Shown in pieces: positions 1-33,951 of a stretch of DNA of 64,000 bases (position 1 is the first letter of the stretch; each line of letters starts with the position of its first letter). Made by a program: the position numbers and the translations under genes. This DNA is from Malurus cyaneus samueli (taxonomy: Eukaryota > Chordata > Aves > Passeriformes > Maluridae): positions 10,430,696 through 10,494,695 of the forward strand of contig CM019228.1 in assembly GCA_009741485.1 (NCBI GenBank), given 5' to 3'. The notes under the pieces are model-generated. The model had not been told where the DNA came from, did no database searches, and saw only the letters and a program-made list of their open reading frames with translations.

Positions 1-3000
1 GAAAATCTGACATTACCTAAAGAAGTTAAACTCTTCGGAACACAAGTGGTGAAAACCACACACAATTGCTAGAGATGTTTGCACTGCTGCTTTAGCTTCA
101 TTCTCCGGATAAATCAGGCCTTTAACCTCCAGAAATCTGCAACCTCCATTTTCATCTGTGACCAACTTACTTATCAAAAGACTTTAAAAAACTCGGATAA
201 GAAGGAATTTTACAACTCCAGTGTTTTCTAATGTTCAGTGTATGTTCAACATACGCTTCTTATAATCAATTGCGAGTTAGGAGGCAGCAAGGAGTGACTC
301 GGATGCCTCTGCCTTGTGGTGGTGGGTGTGTAACTGCAGCAACTGCAGCTGGGGTGTGAGTAGGGTGTGATCACCCTTCTAGAGGGAGGCAATTGAAAGC
401 AGAGACTGAAAAGAAATCCTAGTAGCTGCTAAACCTCAAAAGGATGTTAGGTTCTTTCTGGCAGCAGCAATTAGTGGGTGGTGGGGTTTTGTGTTGGTGT
501 TTTGTTTTGGTTTTTTTTCAGGGGGAGGTGTCAGTGAAGGAAAATTGGGAGATACATGAGTTTATGCATCAGATACCAAGGGCTTTTTGCTTTACTGTGA
601 GTGAAAAAGAACTTAGTTTTGATAGGTCTGCACAGAACTTTATCTAGATGGTAAAATGAAGTACCATTCTTATCTTGGCTTTTGAAACCAGGAGCTTATT
701 AGCCACTGTACCATGTTGTAGTTAAAGGTTTCTGGTTGCAGAGTTATGCTCTGTGAAGTAAAGTGTATCTGTGTTTTGGATTAGGCACAAAGCAATTTCA
801 TATCAAAACCAGAACATGGGTAACTTCCTTCACATTCATCTTATAAAAAAAGGTCCTTTGAATTAGAGAGTAACTCCAACAAGGGCTCAGCTGTCTAAGA
901 TGTACCTGCTGAAGCTCTTGCAGGCAGCAGGATTGTACGACTGTCAAAGCTTCTGAATTTCTAAAGAGAAGCAGAATGAGACCAGGCGTAGGCTGCAGCT
1001 GTAATCTGTGCTTGGTAGCATCCAAGTCCTCTCCCATGAGTCACACTTCTGAGAACATTGTGGATTCTCTTTAGCCTCTTGGGATTTTTTTTTTTTTTTT
1101 GCCCTGGACTGCAGTCTTATACTTCTTCCACTCCTCATCTCCCTTCTGTGGATAAAATCATATTTCATTTGAGTTGTTAGGATGAAACTTAGAAAACCCA
1201 CAGTTCTGATATAGATACCTTCTGACATAGTTCATATGCTAAATTTTATATGTAGCCTAAGGCTGGAAAATACTCTCTACCCTACCTACCAAATTCATCC
1301 CTGATTATAGCCCAGCCTTTTATGCTGATATTGACACTGTCTCTTCCTCTCTTTCTCTTGTAATATTAGGAACAGCATTTTAATCCATGATTCTGTCTTG
1401 TTGTGAGGTTGCTAAACTGACAGAACTGCTGAAGTTTTCTTGTCCTTCCCTAAATTAGACCATCATGAGAACTATTTGTTTTATTAGTTCACTGTCCTGC
1501 TTTCCTCTCCAACTCTTTTTCATTTTGACCAGCTCTTTCATGCTTTTCCTGCCCCATGTTGCTCTTTTCTCTCATGCTTTCATTAAGCTGATGCTTCTGA
1601 ACTCCCTTATGATTCACGTGAATCTTCTATGTTCCATTTTTGACTTTTTCTCATGTTGGTAACTTACTGCTTCTGCATATTCATTCAACGTATGTGTGTT
1701 TTTCTGTTTTTTTCATTCACCAAGGTTCTTTTGATTTGTTCTCTGTGAAACGTCACCCATTCTCTGTTGCTTAGTTCCCAGCTTTAACTATCACATTGCC
1801 AGTCCTCTTCTCCCATGCTCTGACCCAGCCTTTCCATGAATTCAGTGTTCATTACTTCTACTGGAACTGTTCCTCTATTTTGCTTTTCTCCTTCCAAAAC
1901 CTTTTGCTCTGCCTCTCCCTGCAAGGTCCATTCTTGCCAATTTTCCAGTTCTGATTCCGTCCCAACAATGTTCTCTAGCAAACCCATTCTGATGGAAGTC
2001 AGATGACCTAGGCAATTTCTTCCACCATGAACACCCTGGATTTATACTCTCCGTTTTTCCCCCTCCTAGTGTAATTAAATTCCATATGTGCAGACCAATC
2101 TTTACAGCTTCTGAATAAATCCTTTCCCTCTAGTATTTTTTTTTTCCTGTGTGCAGATTTCTGCTGATCTTATGCCAGTATGATATAGTAAGATGAGCCC
2201 ATCTGCTCTTTTCGCTTCATCTTTCCTTCCTCTGTTGCTATCTCTTCTCTATTCTTTTCATGGATACAGGAAATTCTGACTTTTGTGTTGATATACCATT
2301 CAGTTAACCCTAGAAATCTTACCTAGCTTCTGTGGCTTTACTCTCTTATTCCTTCTTGCCTTAATCTGTGCCTTTCCTCCAGTTCTTTCTTTGAAAACCT
2401 CAAAGCAGAACAATTGTGTTATTTCTGTTTCCAAGAGGCTTTGTTTTGCATCACCACAGATAAAACTCATTTGTTGTTTCCATAATTCTCATTTACTGGA
2501 GCATCTTCTCCTTGCCTCTTGCTTGGCCTTGAGCTTCAGTCTTTGAATCTTCATTGGCAGCTTTTCTCTATTGCATTAAACAAACCTCTTGTCTTCAGGA
2601 CACTGTTGTCTGTACTCAGACTCTCAAGTTCTCACTTCAGGGATTCCAATTAGCTCATACCTATCACTGGAACAGCTGAAACAAGCATGGGTTTGCTTTA
2701 TTATGTCACCTTTTATGCAAAAGAAGAGAAAGGGCTTTTACAGGACTATATTGTTGTCCTGTTACAAATCCCTCTTAAAATTTCTTTTGCTATGACTACC
2801 AAAATGTCCTTATCTTTCAAAAGGCATTGTGTACAATAAGGTTGAATGAGTTGATAGGAAATTTGCCATTATATTCATGAGCAAAACTAGTGCTTTCTAA
2901 ATGTAATAAAATAATCTTCATAGCTCTGTAAGATCCATGAAACAGCAACCCTTTGGTAGTAAATCTTAGCTCTTGAATCACCCACCTAAGGGTTGTGGTC

Positions 3001-6000
3001 CCACCAATGACAAAAGCCAAACAGCAGCTCTAATGAAGACTTAACCTACACTGCTGTCGTCATACGAGGTGCTTACAAAACACTGACTGGGTACTACGTT
3101 TTGTTTGTTGCTTTACTGCACACTTTTAAACGAGTCTGATGTTTGTATGTCCCCAAAGCAGATGCTGTGTGTGTTGTTTCTTCTTGCCCTTGTCTAGCAG
3201 CCAGGATTTCCTGCACACCCACTGTTAGACCCACTGTAATATTCTTGTTCTTGTAATGCTTTTTTATGCCAGTCTAAAGGTCACCTCTAAACCGGCTGCT
3301 GTGGCAGACTCTGGTCTTAGTCAAACTGCTGTGAAGCACAGACAGCTCCCCATGCAGTCACTGACACTGCTCTGGGTTTTTGGCCATGAAGCTCAGAATA
3401 GAACTGTTGTATATCTGGCTCTATTCAAGAGTCACTATTATGTTCTGGTTGTGCTCGTGTTTCTTCTCACTGTTTCACAGTGGTTTGTGGATGTTGCTAA
3501 TAGAGCGTGCAATTTAAATACCTATCAAGTATTTAGGTATTAATGCTTCACAGGATTTATATTTCCAACTTCCTGTAGTAGGGGGCTGTGCAAGTTAAAA
3601 GAAAAATAACGGATAGGCTCTTGTTCAATGCTTGGTTTATAAGAAATACTATGTTTCCAGTATAGCTTCTTATGTTTCCCTAAATCTGGACGAAGCCTGT
3701 ATGTTAAATTTTGGCTGGGTGATACACTTAGCTATTGGATATTCCTAATTAGCATAGTTTTTATTGTGGTACTGCTAAAGTGTGTTGGATATTTTCCAAA
3801 CAATAGACAAAGATGCTTAAGCTAATGGATATATTTCACTGAAGCAAATCTGTTCTACCCTATGTCAGGTACACTCAATCCCATGGTAATAGGTCTGTGC
3901 CTACATGTAAAAACAACAGTAATTTTCATTGTGTTCTCCATTATTTCCTTGTAAAACTTCCTTTTGCCATGTACCACAGAATGTATCCCTAGGTGGAAAT
4001 TCTATAAATTGAGCTCAGATTTTATGCCACAAGGCAGAGTATTTCTGTGAAATCACAGTGAGAATCAGCAGATGAGAACCTAATTGATCCACCAATTGTC
4101 CTTCTGGCAAGTGTGCTGGAAGCAGTTGTCTGTGGGGCTGGTAACAGTCGGTGCTGGTGACACTAAGGAGCTCGTGGTACAGCTCAAAAAGGCCTGCTTA
4201 GTAGAACACTTGACTTCTTCCTCAGTAAATACCTTGGGTATGTCCTGATATATCACATTCCCTCGTGTCTTCTCTTTCATTAACAGTGTAAGAAATGATT
4301 GAAAGTTAAAACGTGCAGAAATAAGGTTTTGTTAAAGTACAGGAATTCTCACTGGATATGTATAATCTTTAGAAACTGATTACAGCAGCTTGGCTTACAC
4401 TTGTAAGACTTAGATGCATTCTGTGCCACTTCCTGCTAGATTTGCTTACATTTGTCTTTACATGGGTGTAAAACTCTTTTTACTGTATGTGAGTGGGTTT
4501 CAGAGTAAGTAAAGTTGTGCTAATTAAGATTCTATTAATATGTACACTATTTGTTTCATTTTCTGCTGATTAATCTGTTCTTCATGTGCTAATGTCCTTC
4601 TGCCATCCAAAGAGAAGTAAGATAAATATAGCTGATCTTAAGACCTTCTTGTAGAATTTTTGACCAGGTAAGATCAATACATGGTGCATTTGGGACAAAG
4701 GGTTTGGATGCCTTTACATTTAAGATATCCAAAATGCTTAAACTGCCAGCCTGTTCAAGCACTGTGGTGCCTTGCAGGCAAAGACAACAGATAAGCACTT
4801 CAAACTGTTATGGAGGGATGACTCTCTGTAGTGACTGGATAATTTAGAACAACTCAGAATAAGATTGTCAGGGTTAGTTAGAAAGTTTAGTACATGAGGT
4901 TGCAAGTAGTTGTAGTTATTTTTGTTTTTCCACAAAGGCTTGATATTCTGGCTTGGAACATTCTGTCTCTCTCCTGGTGGTGTGGAATCACTCTCTTTAA
5001 TATGTATTTTAATTTATTGTCACATCTACATTTAAATAATGGTAAGTTCAAGCAGGAAGACTTCTAAAGGCTCTTAGGGCAAGTTTGAAAATAGTGTTTA
5101 GGAGACTTAGTTTTATTAAAATGTAGTAGAACGTTTTCTTTAGTAGACTCTGAAATTTTTTGTAAGGTTACCTCTGAGGGGATCTCAGTGATGTGTACTT
5201 TAGTTTGCAAACAAATTCCCGAGGACCCTCTAGGCACAAGTAACCAGGCAGCAGGAGAGGTGCCAAGGTGGGCTGGGGCAGCCCAGTGGGGAAGCCGTGT
5301 CATCTGTGACTGTGCTGCCCACTGTGCTCAGAGCTTAGTGGGAGCAGCAAGCCCTTCCTACAAGAGAGGCTAATGATCACCAATCAGCTTTTAGTGATGT
5401 GTTTTCCCTCTGCGAGAGTAACTGCTTCCTGCTGTTGCCTTCTGCAGAGTTCCAACTAGTAGGCTTAAACTCTAATTTGGGAAAGAATAATTGCTCCAAC
5501 AGTCATTGAAAAGCTCTCTGTCCTTGCTTGGGACGATGTTTCCTATGCTTATTGTATGAAAAATTCACCTTGTAGTACTTATATTGTATTTCAGAATTTC
5601 CTGTATTGAAAATGAATGAGATGAGGCTCAATAACATTCAGCTTGGCTATGGAAAGAAGCTTACAAAAGTTATAGTAGTAGTGCATCTCTTTATTGATTA
5701 AGCAAGATGCAGGTACAGTGTTTAACAGTACTATTCTACAAGGGGTAAAAGGAACTGTTATAACGATCAGTAACTCTTCCTTTCTCTAAATAATGATGCA
5801 AGATTAATCATCTTCTTTTGCTTCCTAATTTATTTATTCAAGTGCTCAGTGCAAATAGATAAGATGAAAGAAAACTCAGGAGGACATCTGTCTGAGTACA
5901 AGATATTGATATAAATAGAGAGACTGGGAAAAGTATTTGTGAGTCTTTTATTTTCTGCTTCAGACAAACCACTCGGAACAGGACTGTGCAGGAAAAGCAC

Positions 6001-6778
6001 TGCCATAAGCTCTTGCTGAGGGAGAAATTGGGGCACAGCTCAGCACTGCTTGTTTTCATGTAGGTTTAGATAATAAAACACAGAGGGCTGAAAGGGAGAT
6101 TTGATTTACCATTGTTCAGAAACCACATTTTCTTAGTCTGCGAGCTTCAGCGCTGTCCCTATGCTTTTACTATCATGTTAGATGTTTGCTTTTCTTTACA
6201 AATTCTTCCACCTGTATTTTCTATTTGGAATAATAAAAGGTTTAGAAGTCTAGAAGATGAGGAAAAAGTGAGTGGCTTGCTGCAAGGAAGCAGAGTCTCT
6301 CATTCATTTCTTTTCCCATTGTTTGGCAGGTGGAAAGCACAGATTTACAGAGCTGAACTGGATCAGCTGAAGAAGTGGGGGAAGAGAAACGAAACAAGTA
6401 CACTACCAGTGAAAAGAGCTTCAGCTTTTATCTTGCAGCATCACCACAGAAACCAGAGAATACGATCAGAAGAAAGGGCTCAAGCAGAGAAGGCAGAAGT
6501 GTGGCTCCTTACCTTTGGACAGAAGGCAGCAGAATAATTATGCAGAACAGAAAAGGGTACTTGATGGTTCTAAAACTGTGGCAAAGGGAAGTGTCCCATC
6601 ATTAACAGGAATGTGCCACAGTTTATGCACTGGAAAGGGGAGTGCCATGAGATCTGCTGAAGAGACTATTTCTGTGGTTGCATATCTACATGTGTTTGCA
6701 CCCCTGCTGGGGCTCAATTAGGTGGCTGTAGGCATCAGGGACCATCAGGTTTTGGATAGTGACCTTTTTTCCATTCAG
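1..6778. other. non-coding region upstream of GNAZ coding exon
   Basis: AT-rich DNA with only short open frames, none with a family I recognise. No CpG-rich promoter is visible, so the GNAZ promoter and first untranslated exon probably lie left of the window. By synteny this stretch should also be RSPH14 intron or 3' region on the minus strand. I looked for further armadillo-type RSPH14 exons here and found none. Open frames around 6330-6537 (plus) and 4589-4798 (minus) have no recognisable product. Confidence 0.5.
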
Positions 6779-6871
6779 GGTGTACCTGCCACGAGAACAG
6801 AAAGACACCACAGATCACACCAAGAGTGAGACAATCTGCACCCTTTCCCTTCTATAACTGCCTGCTGTACC
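6779..6871 (+). other. GNAZ: GNAZ 5' UTR part of first coding exon
   Basis: A pyrimidine-rich acceptor ending in ccattcag at 6778 precedes the ATG at 6872. It leaves a 93-base untranslated stretch in the same exon. Human GNAZ likewise carries its ATG in an exon that begins with 5' UTR sequence. The acceptor is inferred from sequence alone. Confidence 0.6.
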
Positions 6872-26892
<20,021 letters not shown>

Positions 26893-27621
26893 GAATCTTT
26901 GGGCTTAATCTGTTTTCCTGGAGTGATAAAAAAGGGGTTAACCTCTTCCACCTCTAGTGGAAAAAAATGGGGCAATGCTTAAAGCCCAAAGAGAGAAAAG
27001 GGGAAATCTGATATATTAACACAGTTCCTCTTATGCCCCCTTAACTTGCTACATCATTTTCCACAAATATATATTCTGGAGAGTGAGAGACTCCTCTCCA
27101 AGAAAACCACACATCCCCAGTGAAAAAAGCCCAACCAACAACTCAAAACCCCCCAAAAATTAAAAAAAAAAAAAGAGATTGAGGCCTAACTCTGTGGAGA
27201 TGTTTCACCACAGTCACTGCACTTTTATTCTATTTGTTTCATTCCATTTCCTACAGTGGGAGTGTTATCATGTTGTGTGTAAGAAATGACTTTTCGTCCA
27301 GTTGTCCTAAAATTTTATTGACATAAAAATATTAATCTGGTGAGTGACAGATGAACTCATTTGCAGGGTGTGAAGCAGAATGCTTGTGTTGGGGAGAAAA
27401 GCTAGGTCAAACCAGAAGCTACAGAATGGGAGAGTTTAAGAAAAATACTATTTAAATTTATAGAGAATGGGCACAAGCCCACAATATTGGTACCCACAGT
27501 CAAAAGTATGTCCACATCCATCATGTATGCACATGCACATGACTCTCAGCATATACTATGTACACACTTCTGCTTTACTTTACTGTTTCTCAAGGACAAC
27601 TTGCCTATTAAAGGAATTGTT
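26893..27621 (+). other. GNAZ: GNAZ 3' UTR (end not resolved)
   Basis: Sequence following the GNAZ stop codon. ATTAAA hexamers occur near 27158 and 27606, but neither is clearly the cleavage signal, so the right-hand limit is approximate. An A-rich tract at about 27145-27175 is low complexity. Confidence 0.4.
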
Positions 27622-27872
27622 GGTGCGCAACTGTTTTGTGATTTCCAAACTGACTAGCAGCTCTTTCTGCTCTTTATGGCTTCAAATATGCAGCAAAACT
27701 ACATGAAATGAATCTTTGAATAGGCCAAATTAAGGTCGGTGTTTCTTCTACTGATAAGGAGTTTTATACATCAAAACAGTCTTCTTTTACATCTTTTTTT
27801 GCCAAATCTTGTGGTGTTTCATGAAAACCAAATTATATTTAACAAGTAGGTTAGTGTTCCTTTTTTAAATAC
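27622..27872 (+). repeat. dispersed duplicated segment, copy 2
   Basis: Second copy of the 21813-22035 segment, 5.8 kb downstream and in direct orientation. It includes about 40 bp (around 27745-27798) not present in the first copy. It begins just after a candidate ATTAAA signal of GNAZ. Confidence 0.85.
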
Positions 27873-30800
27873 AGATTTAAAAAAAAAATCACAAAGCAAT
27901 TTTTTAAATTATTGTTGTAGTGTCTGGATTGCTGAATGTGAAAGTTGCCAACGGACAATTCTGTTCCACTGCTCCAAATACCTTCTGGGTATTGTGATAT
28001 TGTAACACATTTCCCAGGAAGCAGGAGCTATGGAGATTGTGTAGTATATAGCCTCCAAAGTCTTTTTTGTTGGTTTTTAAAATTATTTTTAAAATGTGAT
28101 GTGTTATTAGAAGGTTAAAGATGAGCGATATGAACAATAACTAAATGTCTTGATATTTCAATTTAATAATTTAAATTATTTACAGTTTAGTGAAGCTAAG
28201 GGAACTGAAGAGATGCAATCCTCAGCTCCAGGTTTCATCTCATAAAGAAACACTACTGGATGGAGTAACATACCGGCAAAAGTTTGAATGCATAAGAAGC
28301 TCTGTGGGACTATACTGGAAAATTTCATATGGATCATATAGACCTAAGTCTTTGGTCAGTTGGTTATTTCCCCTGCCATAGAAAAGACTTCTTAAAGACT
28401 TCAGTGTAAAGTTGGTGTGTAAATATATGTTTGATAACTGTAAAGCACATACGTACACAGAGACACAGACACACATGCACACTGGAAAATCACCTTCTAC
28501 TTTTGTTCCCCTTATGTACTATGATTAGTGCAAGAAATCTCAGCCAAGGGCTCTAAGAAAACGAAAACAAAATGGTTAATAACATCAACATTTAAATTGT
28601 CCACTTAAAAAATAAATAATTCAAATGATACTGAATGTGTCTATAGTGTGTTCATTAAGAAGGGTTGTGATAGTTCCTTAATTGGATAATGTTTGTGAAG
28701 TTTTCTTCTAATCTAATTTTGAACAAGGTATTTTATCCCTGTACTGAAGACATGGGGTCCCTTTACGCATTCTCTGCCAACAGTTACACCTGTAGAGGCA
28801 AAAGAGCCAATGAGGCTGGGCCTTCAATGGCAGAGGGGAGTATTTAGGTCTCACTTGCACTGAGAAGGTACTGCTGCCTACATGTGATTTTTGTATTCAG
28901 GCTGCTTGGCCTTGTGAGTTTGCTGAAAGCTATATACAGTAATTGCTAGTACAGGCTTCTCTAAACTTTGTTTACTATTAAATTGCAATCATTTGCTTGG
29001 GAAATTGGGCAGTAGTTGTAGTCTTAATTTGCTTTTTACATGTAATCAATAACTAGCCAGTTGAATTGTGGAAAAGGTAGAAAGTGAGTCAGTCATTCCT
29101 TTTCCAGTGAATGGTCTGTTAGATGTTGTGCCTCCCTCATTTCTTTCTTTCATGGGACTGTGGCCTTTTCAATTAGTGAAAGAAGTGACAAGAAAACTCC
29201 AGTATTCATTACAGTATAGCTTTGAGGTAAGAAAGCTGGATAAAACCAAAAGTGTAGTCAATTATCAGGAAGATAACAGATACTTTATATTAAAAACCAA
29301 ATCTTTATTCAACTAAGAATTGTTGAATTTTGTCCTTCTAACAAAAACATTAGAGAAATGTAGTGGAGAACCTAGGATATTTTAATAAAGACCCAAGGGG
29401 ATTTCTAAAGAAAAGCAGCCAGTTCCATTCCTCATTGAGTGAAGGCTATCTTGGGAAGGAGAAAAGAAAATGAAGCATCACCTGTGCTCCTACTGGACTT
29501 AAAAGCATAGGCATGGGAGGAACAAAGAAGTGAATAATTCAGTTTAAATATTCAAGTCACATAATCATATTATCTGAATAGCAATTTCTTGTTATTAACT
29601 CTCTAATAATTTAATTACTATGATTTTTTTGATCATAGTAGTATTCTGAGTAAGTCATAGTCACTCTGTTTTCTGTCTGAAGAATTCAAGATGTTAAATT
29701 GTTTTATACAGAGTTTTATGTATAAAAAAAATCTGATTGTGTAAGAAAACTGAGGTACAGGAAAGTTAAAACTAGTCTGTTGCCTGAAGACAGGTGCTGA
29801 AATTAAATCCCTTGACTCTTAGTCATCCACCTGGATAAATCATGCAATTAAATTTGCATCTATTTTCTCAGCTCTCAGGTTTATCAGTGATGCAGTGCAC
29901 TGCCACCTGAAAGAGCTGCATTAATACAGTTGGGATTTCACTTCACCTGGGCAACAATGACATTCACAGAAGAGATGCCCCATCTGCTGCAGTAAGAATG
30001 CCATCTGTCCTTTCAGCATTTGCACTCCATACAGCAAAACAAGTTTTGAAGGGAAAAGGTATCCTTAAAGAGTCCTTACTCACACATCCAATTGGTTATG
30101 ATTTTTCAAGAGTGAAATAGTGGAGACACTGAGAGTCAGATGTAGGAGAAATATTATCGCTTGTGCTCTTCCCAAATAGAGGTTCTGACAAGCCTAAAAA
30201 TCCACTGGCCCATCCATTCCACCTCAATCTTTGCCTAAAATAATTAAGTATCCATAAATGACAGGATACATAATGGGTAAGAATTATTAAACCTTTCCAA
30301 TGTTAACTATATAATAATGAAAGATTTTCTTTCCTAGAACTGTTTTTGCAATAGTTGCTTATTACTTAGGTCATTTATCATTGCATAACACACTTTCACT
30401 AACATTGTCCAGTATTAGGTATGTCAACTAATTGTTTTCACAAAGAGAGAAAATTTTGCAATTAATTTCTTTAGTGTTTCTTATTTTCTCCTCCTGCGGG
30501 TTCCTCTTCCTCTTCTATCCTCTACTGAAGACATACATCTATCTGTTTTTGTCTGTTTGCCCCATTAGTTCTCTTTCCACTAAGTGGCTGTTTCTTCTGG
30601 AAATGTTAGTCCTCAGTGTTCTCAGAGTCTCTGTGGATTTTCTCACCTTTTGGTTTTTAACTATCCCACTGTTCCTGGAAGATACTGGTATACATCCTTA
30701 AATTTAGAAATCAAAAATACTCTGTAAGTGGATTTGCTTAAAATAACCACATTTTCCTAAATTACTCCTGTTTGGAGAAAGAGCAGGTGGCCTGGCATAG

Positions 30801-32106
30801 AACTAGCTGGAGCCACTGACCACTTCCCAGTTAAAACAGCTACACTTGATGCCAAGGGCATGTACAGCTTCTGTTCCTTTTTGTCTAGCACAGAACACAT
30901 TGCTTTATTGGCCCTGCAAATTACCTCAGCTCTAGAGAACAGCAGAAATGGAGCTGTGGAGTGGTGCATTAGTTGCTGACCTCCTCCAGCTGATCCAGGG
31001 TACATCCTATCTCATTATCTGGATGTGAGGCACAGAAGTGAATGCAAAGAGGAAGACAGACAGTTTCTTGGCTAGCTAAAAAAAGCTGAATTACCAAGCA
31101 GAGACTATTTCTATGTTTGTAATATGTCAAATGAGGTATGTCAGGCCTTGTGACTCTTACTGCCTATTGGAAAATATTTGTGGTTATCCCTGATAATTCC
31201 CCAAAATTGTCTCATAGCAAAAAGTTTTAGCATCTTTTTGTTTTTCTTTGAAGTAGTCATTTTTATGAGAGTTCATTCTACAGTGACAAAATTCTGCTCA
31301 AGGATTTATCTCCCAACCCTTAAATACAGGCATGTATATTTTTATATGTACGTTATATTTTTATCTAAATAAACAGAATACATGACTCAAAAAACCACCT
31401 TTTCCAAGGGTAATTACTCAGAGCTGCTTTTACAGACTTTTAAGAAAATCTTGTTTTCTATACTGATGTTCACAAAGTTGTTTAGCCCAACATATTAATA
31501 TCCTTCATATGAATGGAATTATTTAGGATTTTAAAAATTATTGCATGCATATAAAAATATATCTTTAGACTTTTTAGAATTCATATACATTTAGCAAGGC
31601 TTTAAGCATTCATTTACTTCTTTTTAAGCATCAGATACGAAACTGAATTTCTCAGATAATATACTTTGCTGTGAAATTAAACAGTTTGGCTTTTTAATTG
31701 ATAACTTCTATCTACAGAAATTTTAATTTTAAAATTGTAATCTTGATGAACTGGAAGGAAAGTTTAAGACTAAAATTCGGATTAGAACTCTTATGCAGTT
31801 AGTGCACAATGATGAACAGCTGATCCACACCTTGAACAGAAGGGACAAAGTGAAATTTTGATGCAAGATTCTGAAATACAAATTCTACCATGCAGCCCAC
31901 GGAACCTGTATCTTGAGGAGGTAGCCTTAACTTGCATAAGACTTAAGGAAATTAAAGAAAACTAAGACAAGCAAAATTAGACAAGATACTGTTTTCAAAT
32001 GAGTTTAAAGGGAAACGGAATAAATTAATTCTGGACCATAGGTGAATTTACCTCATTTCTTCTCTGTGTTGTTTACTTGAATACTTAACTGCTTAAAGCC
32101 TCCTAC
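27873..32106. other. RSPH14 intron 3 / GNAZ downstream region without recognised genes
   Basis: AT-rich DNA between the GNAZ 3' region and RSPH14 exon 3. A dinucleotide-type (CA)-rich tract lies at about 28448-28480. I looked for further RSPH14 exons on the minus strand and recognised none. A short plus-strand open segment at about 31742-31860 has a protein-like composition but no matching splice pair. Confidence 0.5.
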
Positions 32107-32225
32107 CTTCAGGTAATTTTGCCACCATGTGAAAAATCTGATGGGTGTTCTTCCGACAGATATCCACTGGATCATCCAGGAGCCCATTGAGGGCAGAAAT
32201 GATTCCACTTCGTATCAACCCTTGC
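32107..32225 (-). CDS. RSPH14: RSPH14 coding exon 3
   Basis: Starts after the minus-strand acceptor ttttaag and ends at donor gtagga. It encodes QGLIRSGIISALNGLLDDPV and continues to VAKLPE, leaving one base for the next exon. A competing AG four bases downstream would break the frame from exon 2, which fixes the acceptor used here. Confidence 0.9.
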
Positions 32226-33951
32226 CTTAAAACAACAATGGAGGACAGATTTAACACAACATAATAAAACTTCTATATATTTTAGATATTTAATCCTAAC
32301 TACTCTTATTTATGATGCATCTGTCTTAGAAATTCTGTTCTTATTTCTCACTAAAACATCACTTTCTACAGCATTCAGTAAACTCTGGAATTGTACCTAC
32401 CTGCCAACACTATGCAAAGCCATTACAGAGAGAGCTTCTGTTGTTTTTTGCCGAACAGTTTGGTCATCATGTGCCAGCAAAGTCTGCAGGTTATCCAAGA
32501 ATCCTACAAGACACCAGAGTTCATTATTAACATTTCTTATCTTCAGCATTATTTTGAAATAGCAATATTCATCATTTACCTCATAGTTTGAAGTGCATCA
32601 GAATTTTCAGCTTGTCCTGACAGTGAAATTCTCATTGTCATATCTCAAGTAAGGAAGAAAATTTCAAATTTTAAGGCCTACTGCCAAAAGTGTCATGCTA
32701 CAAACAAGCTCCTGACTCCTTATCAAGTTAAATTCTAATCTTGCAAATATAAAGTGACAGAACTCTAAAAATAAGTCAGTCGAGCTATTGATGTCTTCAG
32801 AAAAGCATGTTTTTGCAGGATTGGCACCTACATTTTTTAACAAAATAAATGTGGTGACCCATTAATGATTGTGTGTATGCACATATGGCACTGACCAAAG
32901 CCAAAAAAACCCAACAACCCCAAACAAACAACAATCTCACATTGCTTTGGCATCAAACTGCTCATCAAACACTAACCTAATAAATTTTGAACATGATTAT
33001 TCTCTTCTATGAAAGGAAAAAAATACAAAGGAAGTAAATGGAGAAAAAAGCAGTGGCAAATAAGGATTTTTTTTCCATGTTATATAATGAGCTATGCAGA
33101 TATAAAACAGACTGCTACATATTGCAAAAATAAGCCTGTGGTTTGGGGCTTGGCCTCCCCCAAAATCAAAACTTAGGATTCTTCCTGAGTATTTTGACAA
33201 TACTGGTGGCCACATGGAATCCTGCTGAGTATGATAAATTTTGTTATATTCCCTTCTTTTTAAATTTCTTTTCAAGTTCCAGGCAAGGGGGTGATGATGG
33301 TGGGGTTCTAACTTTGAACTAATTAAGCGCTTTTTTTTTTTTTTAATTAGCCTATGTAAGGAATTAGCTAAAATGAGAATAAAGACTGGGGACATGGTTT
33401 AGTGGGGAACATGGCAGGGCAGAGTTAACAGTTGAACTGAATTATCTTAGAGGTCTTTCCCAACCTTAAAAATTCTTTGATTCTGTGGAAAGAAAGATTT
33501 CCTATTTAGAGGTTGATAAAACTTATAGTGAGCCACTGATAAATCCTAAAGTGATGATGTCTCAAAATAACTGTCATGTATATGGTATTACAATATTCTT
33601 TATCTTTCTAAGTTAAAATAAACTGCAAATTTTTCCTGGGCATTTCATGTCATCAAAGATATTGTAAGGAAAATGTAAAGGAAGAAAGTAAAGTGGTGCT
33701 CCCCCCTCAGCCTGCCCCACTGCGTCAGAGCTTGTGAGAACACATCACTTACCTAATGCTATTGCCTGATAGACATTTTCTGGATCATGGACCAGATCGC
33801 AGAGTGCCACCAGTGCCTGCTGCTGCGTCAGCAGCTCGGGAGACTGCAACTCCTCATTCAGTTTAGGAAGGGCCCTCCTCCCAAATGCCAGAGGAGCTTT
33901 TGTGGGATCTATATCAGGGGGGAGGTAGGCTGAGATACGAGGTTGTGCCAT
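32107..33951 (-). CDS. RSPH14: radial spoke head 14 homolog, 5' coding exons 1-3 (partial; complement of 33753-33951, 32401-32503, 32107-32225)
   Basis: Armadillo-repeat protein of the ciliary and flagellar axoneme (also called RTDR1). Three minus-strand exons join with compatible phases: 199 nt, 103 nt and 119 nt, giving 140 complete codons plus one base, with no internal stop. The N-terminus contains DPTKAPLAFGRRALPKLNEE, which is almost the same as the human protein. Exon 2 reads on through FLDNLQTLLAHDDQTVRQKT and exon 3 through IISALNGLLDDPVDICRKN, both typical armadillo helices. Human RSPH14 has about 348 residues, so roughly 60 percent is missing. Those exons were not found and probably lie left of the window, which would leave GNAZ inside intron 3 in antisense orientation. 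The start at 33951 fits the conserved N-terminus. Confidence 0.92.
32401..32503 (-). CDS. RSPH14: RSPH14 coding exon 2
   Basis: Acceptor ttgtag on the minus strand ends just before 32503, and the donor gtaggt starts at 32400. In phase with exon 1 it encodes GFLDNLQTLLAHDDQTVRQK and continues to HSVGR, matching the human block that ends HSVGR. Confidence 0.9.
33391..33488 (+). mobile_element. CR1 LINE 3' end (5'-truncated)
   Basis: Matches the terminal CR1 sequence: gacatggttt, ttgaactgaattatcttaga, ggtctttcccaacctt, ending in the family's octamer-type microsatellite (attctttgattctgtgg). It lies in RSPH14 intron 1 and is a typical short, severely truncated avian insertion. Confidence 0.9.
33753..33951 (-). 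CDS. RSPH14: RSPH14 coding exon 1
   Basis: Read from ATG at 33951 down to 33753, then donor gtaagt on the minus strand. It encodes 66 residues plus one base, ending with codons for QAIAL and the G of the next codon. The open frame extends three bases into the donor and then stops, so the splice site is needed. Confidence 0.93.

Noticed and set aside
4589..4798. Minus-strand frame considered as a missing RSPH14 exon
   Set aside because: The reading lacks armadillo-type helices and does not match any part of the RSPH14 C-terminal region as I recall it.
6112..6537. 141-codon plus-strand frame just upstream of GNAZ
   Set aside because: It opens with TTG rather than ATG, has no recognisable domain and no convincing donor; at best part of it is untranslated sequence.
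31742..31860. Plus-strand stretch reading LDELEGKFKTKIRIRTLMQL and onward
   Set aside because: Protein-like in composition, but it lacks a matching acceptor/donor pair and I could not link it to any gene.
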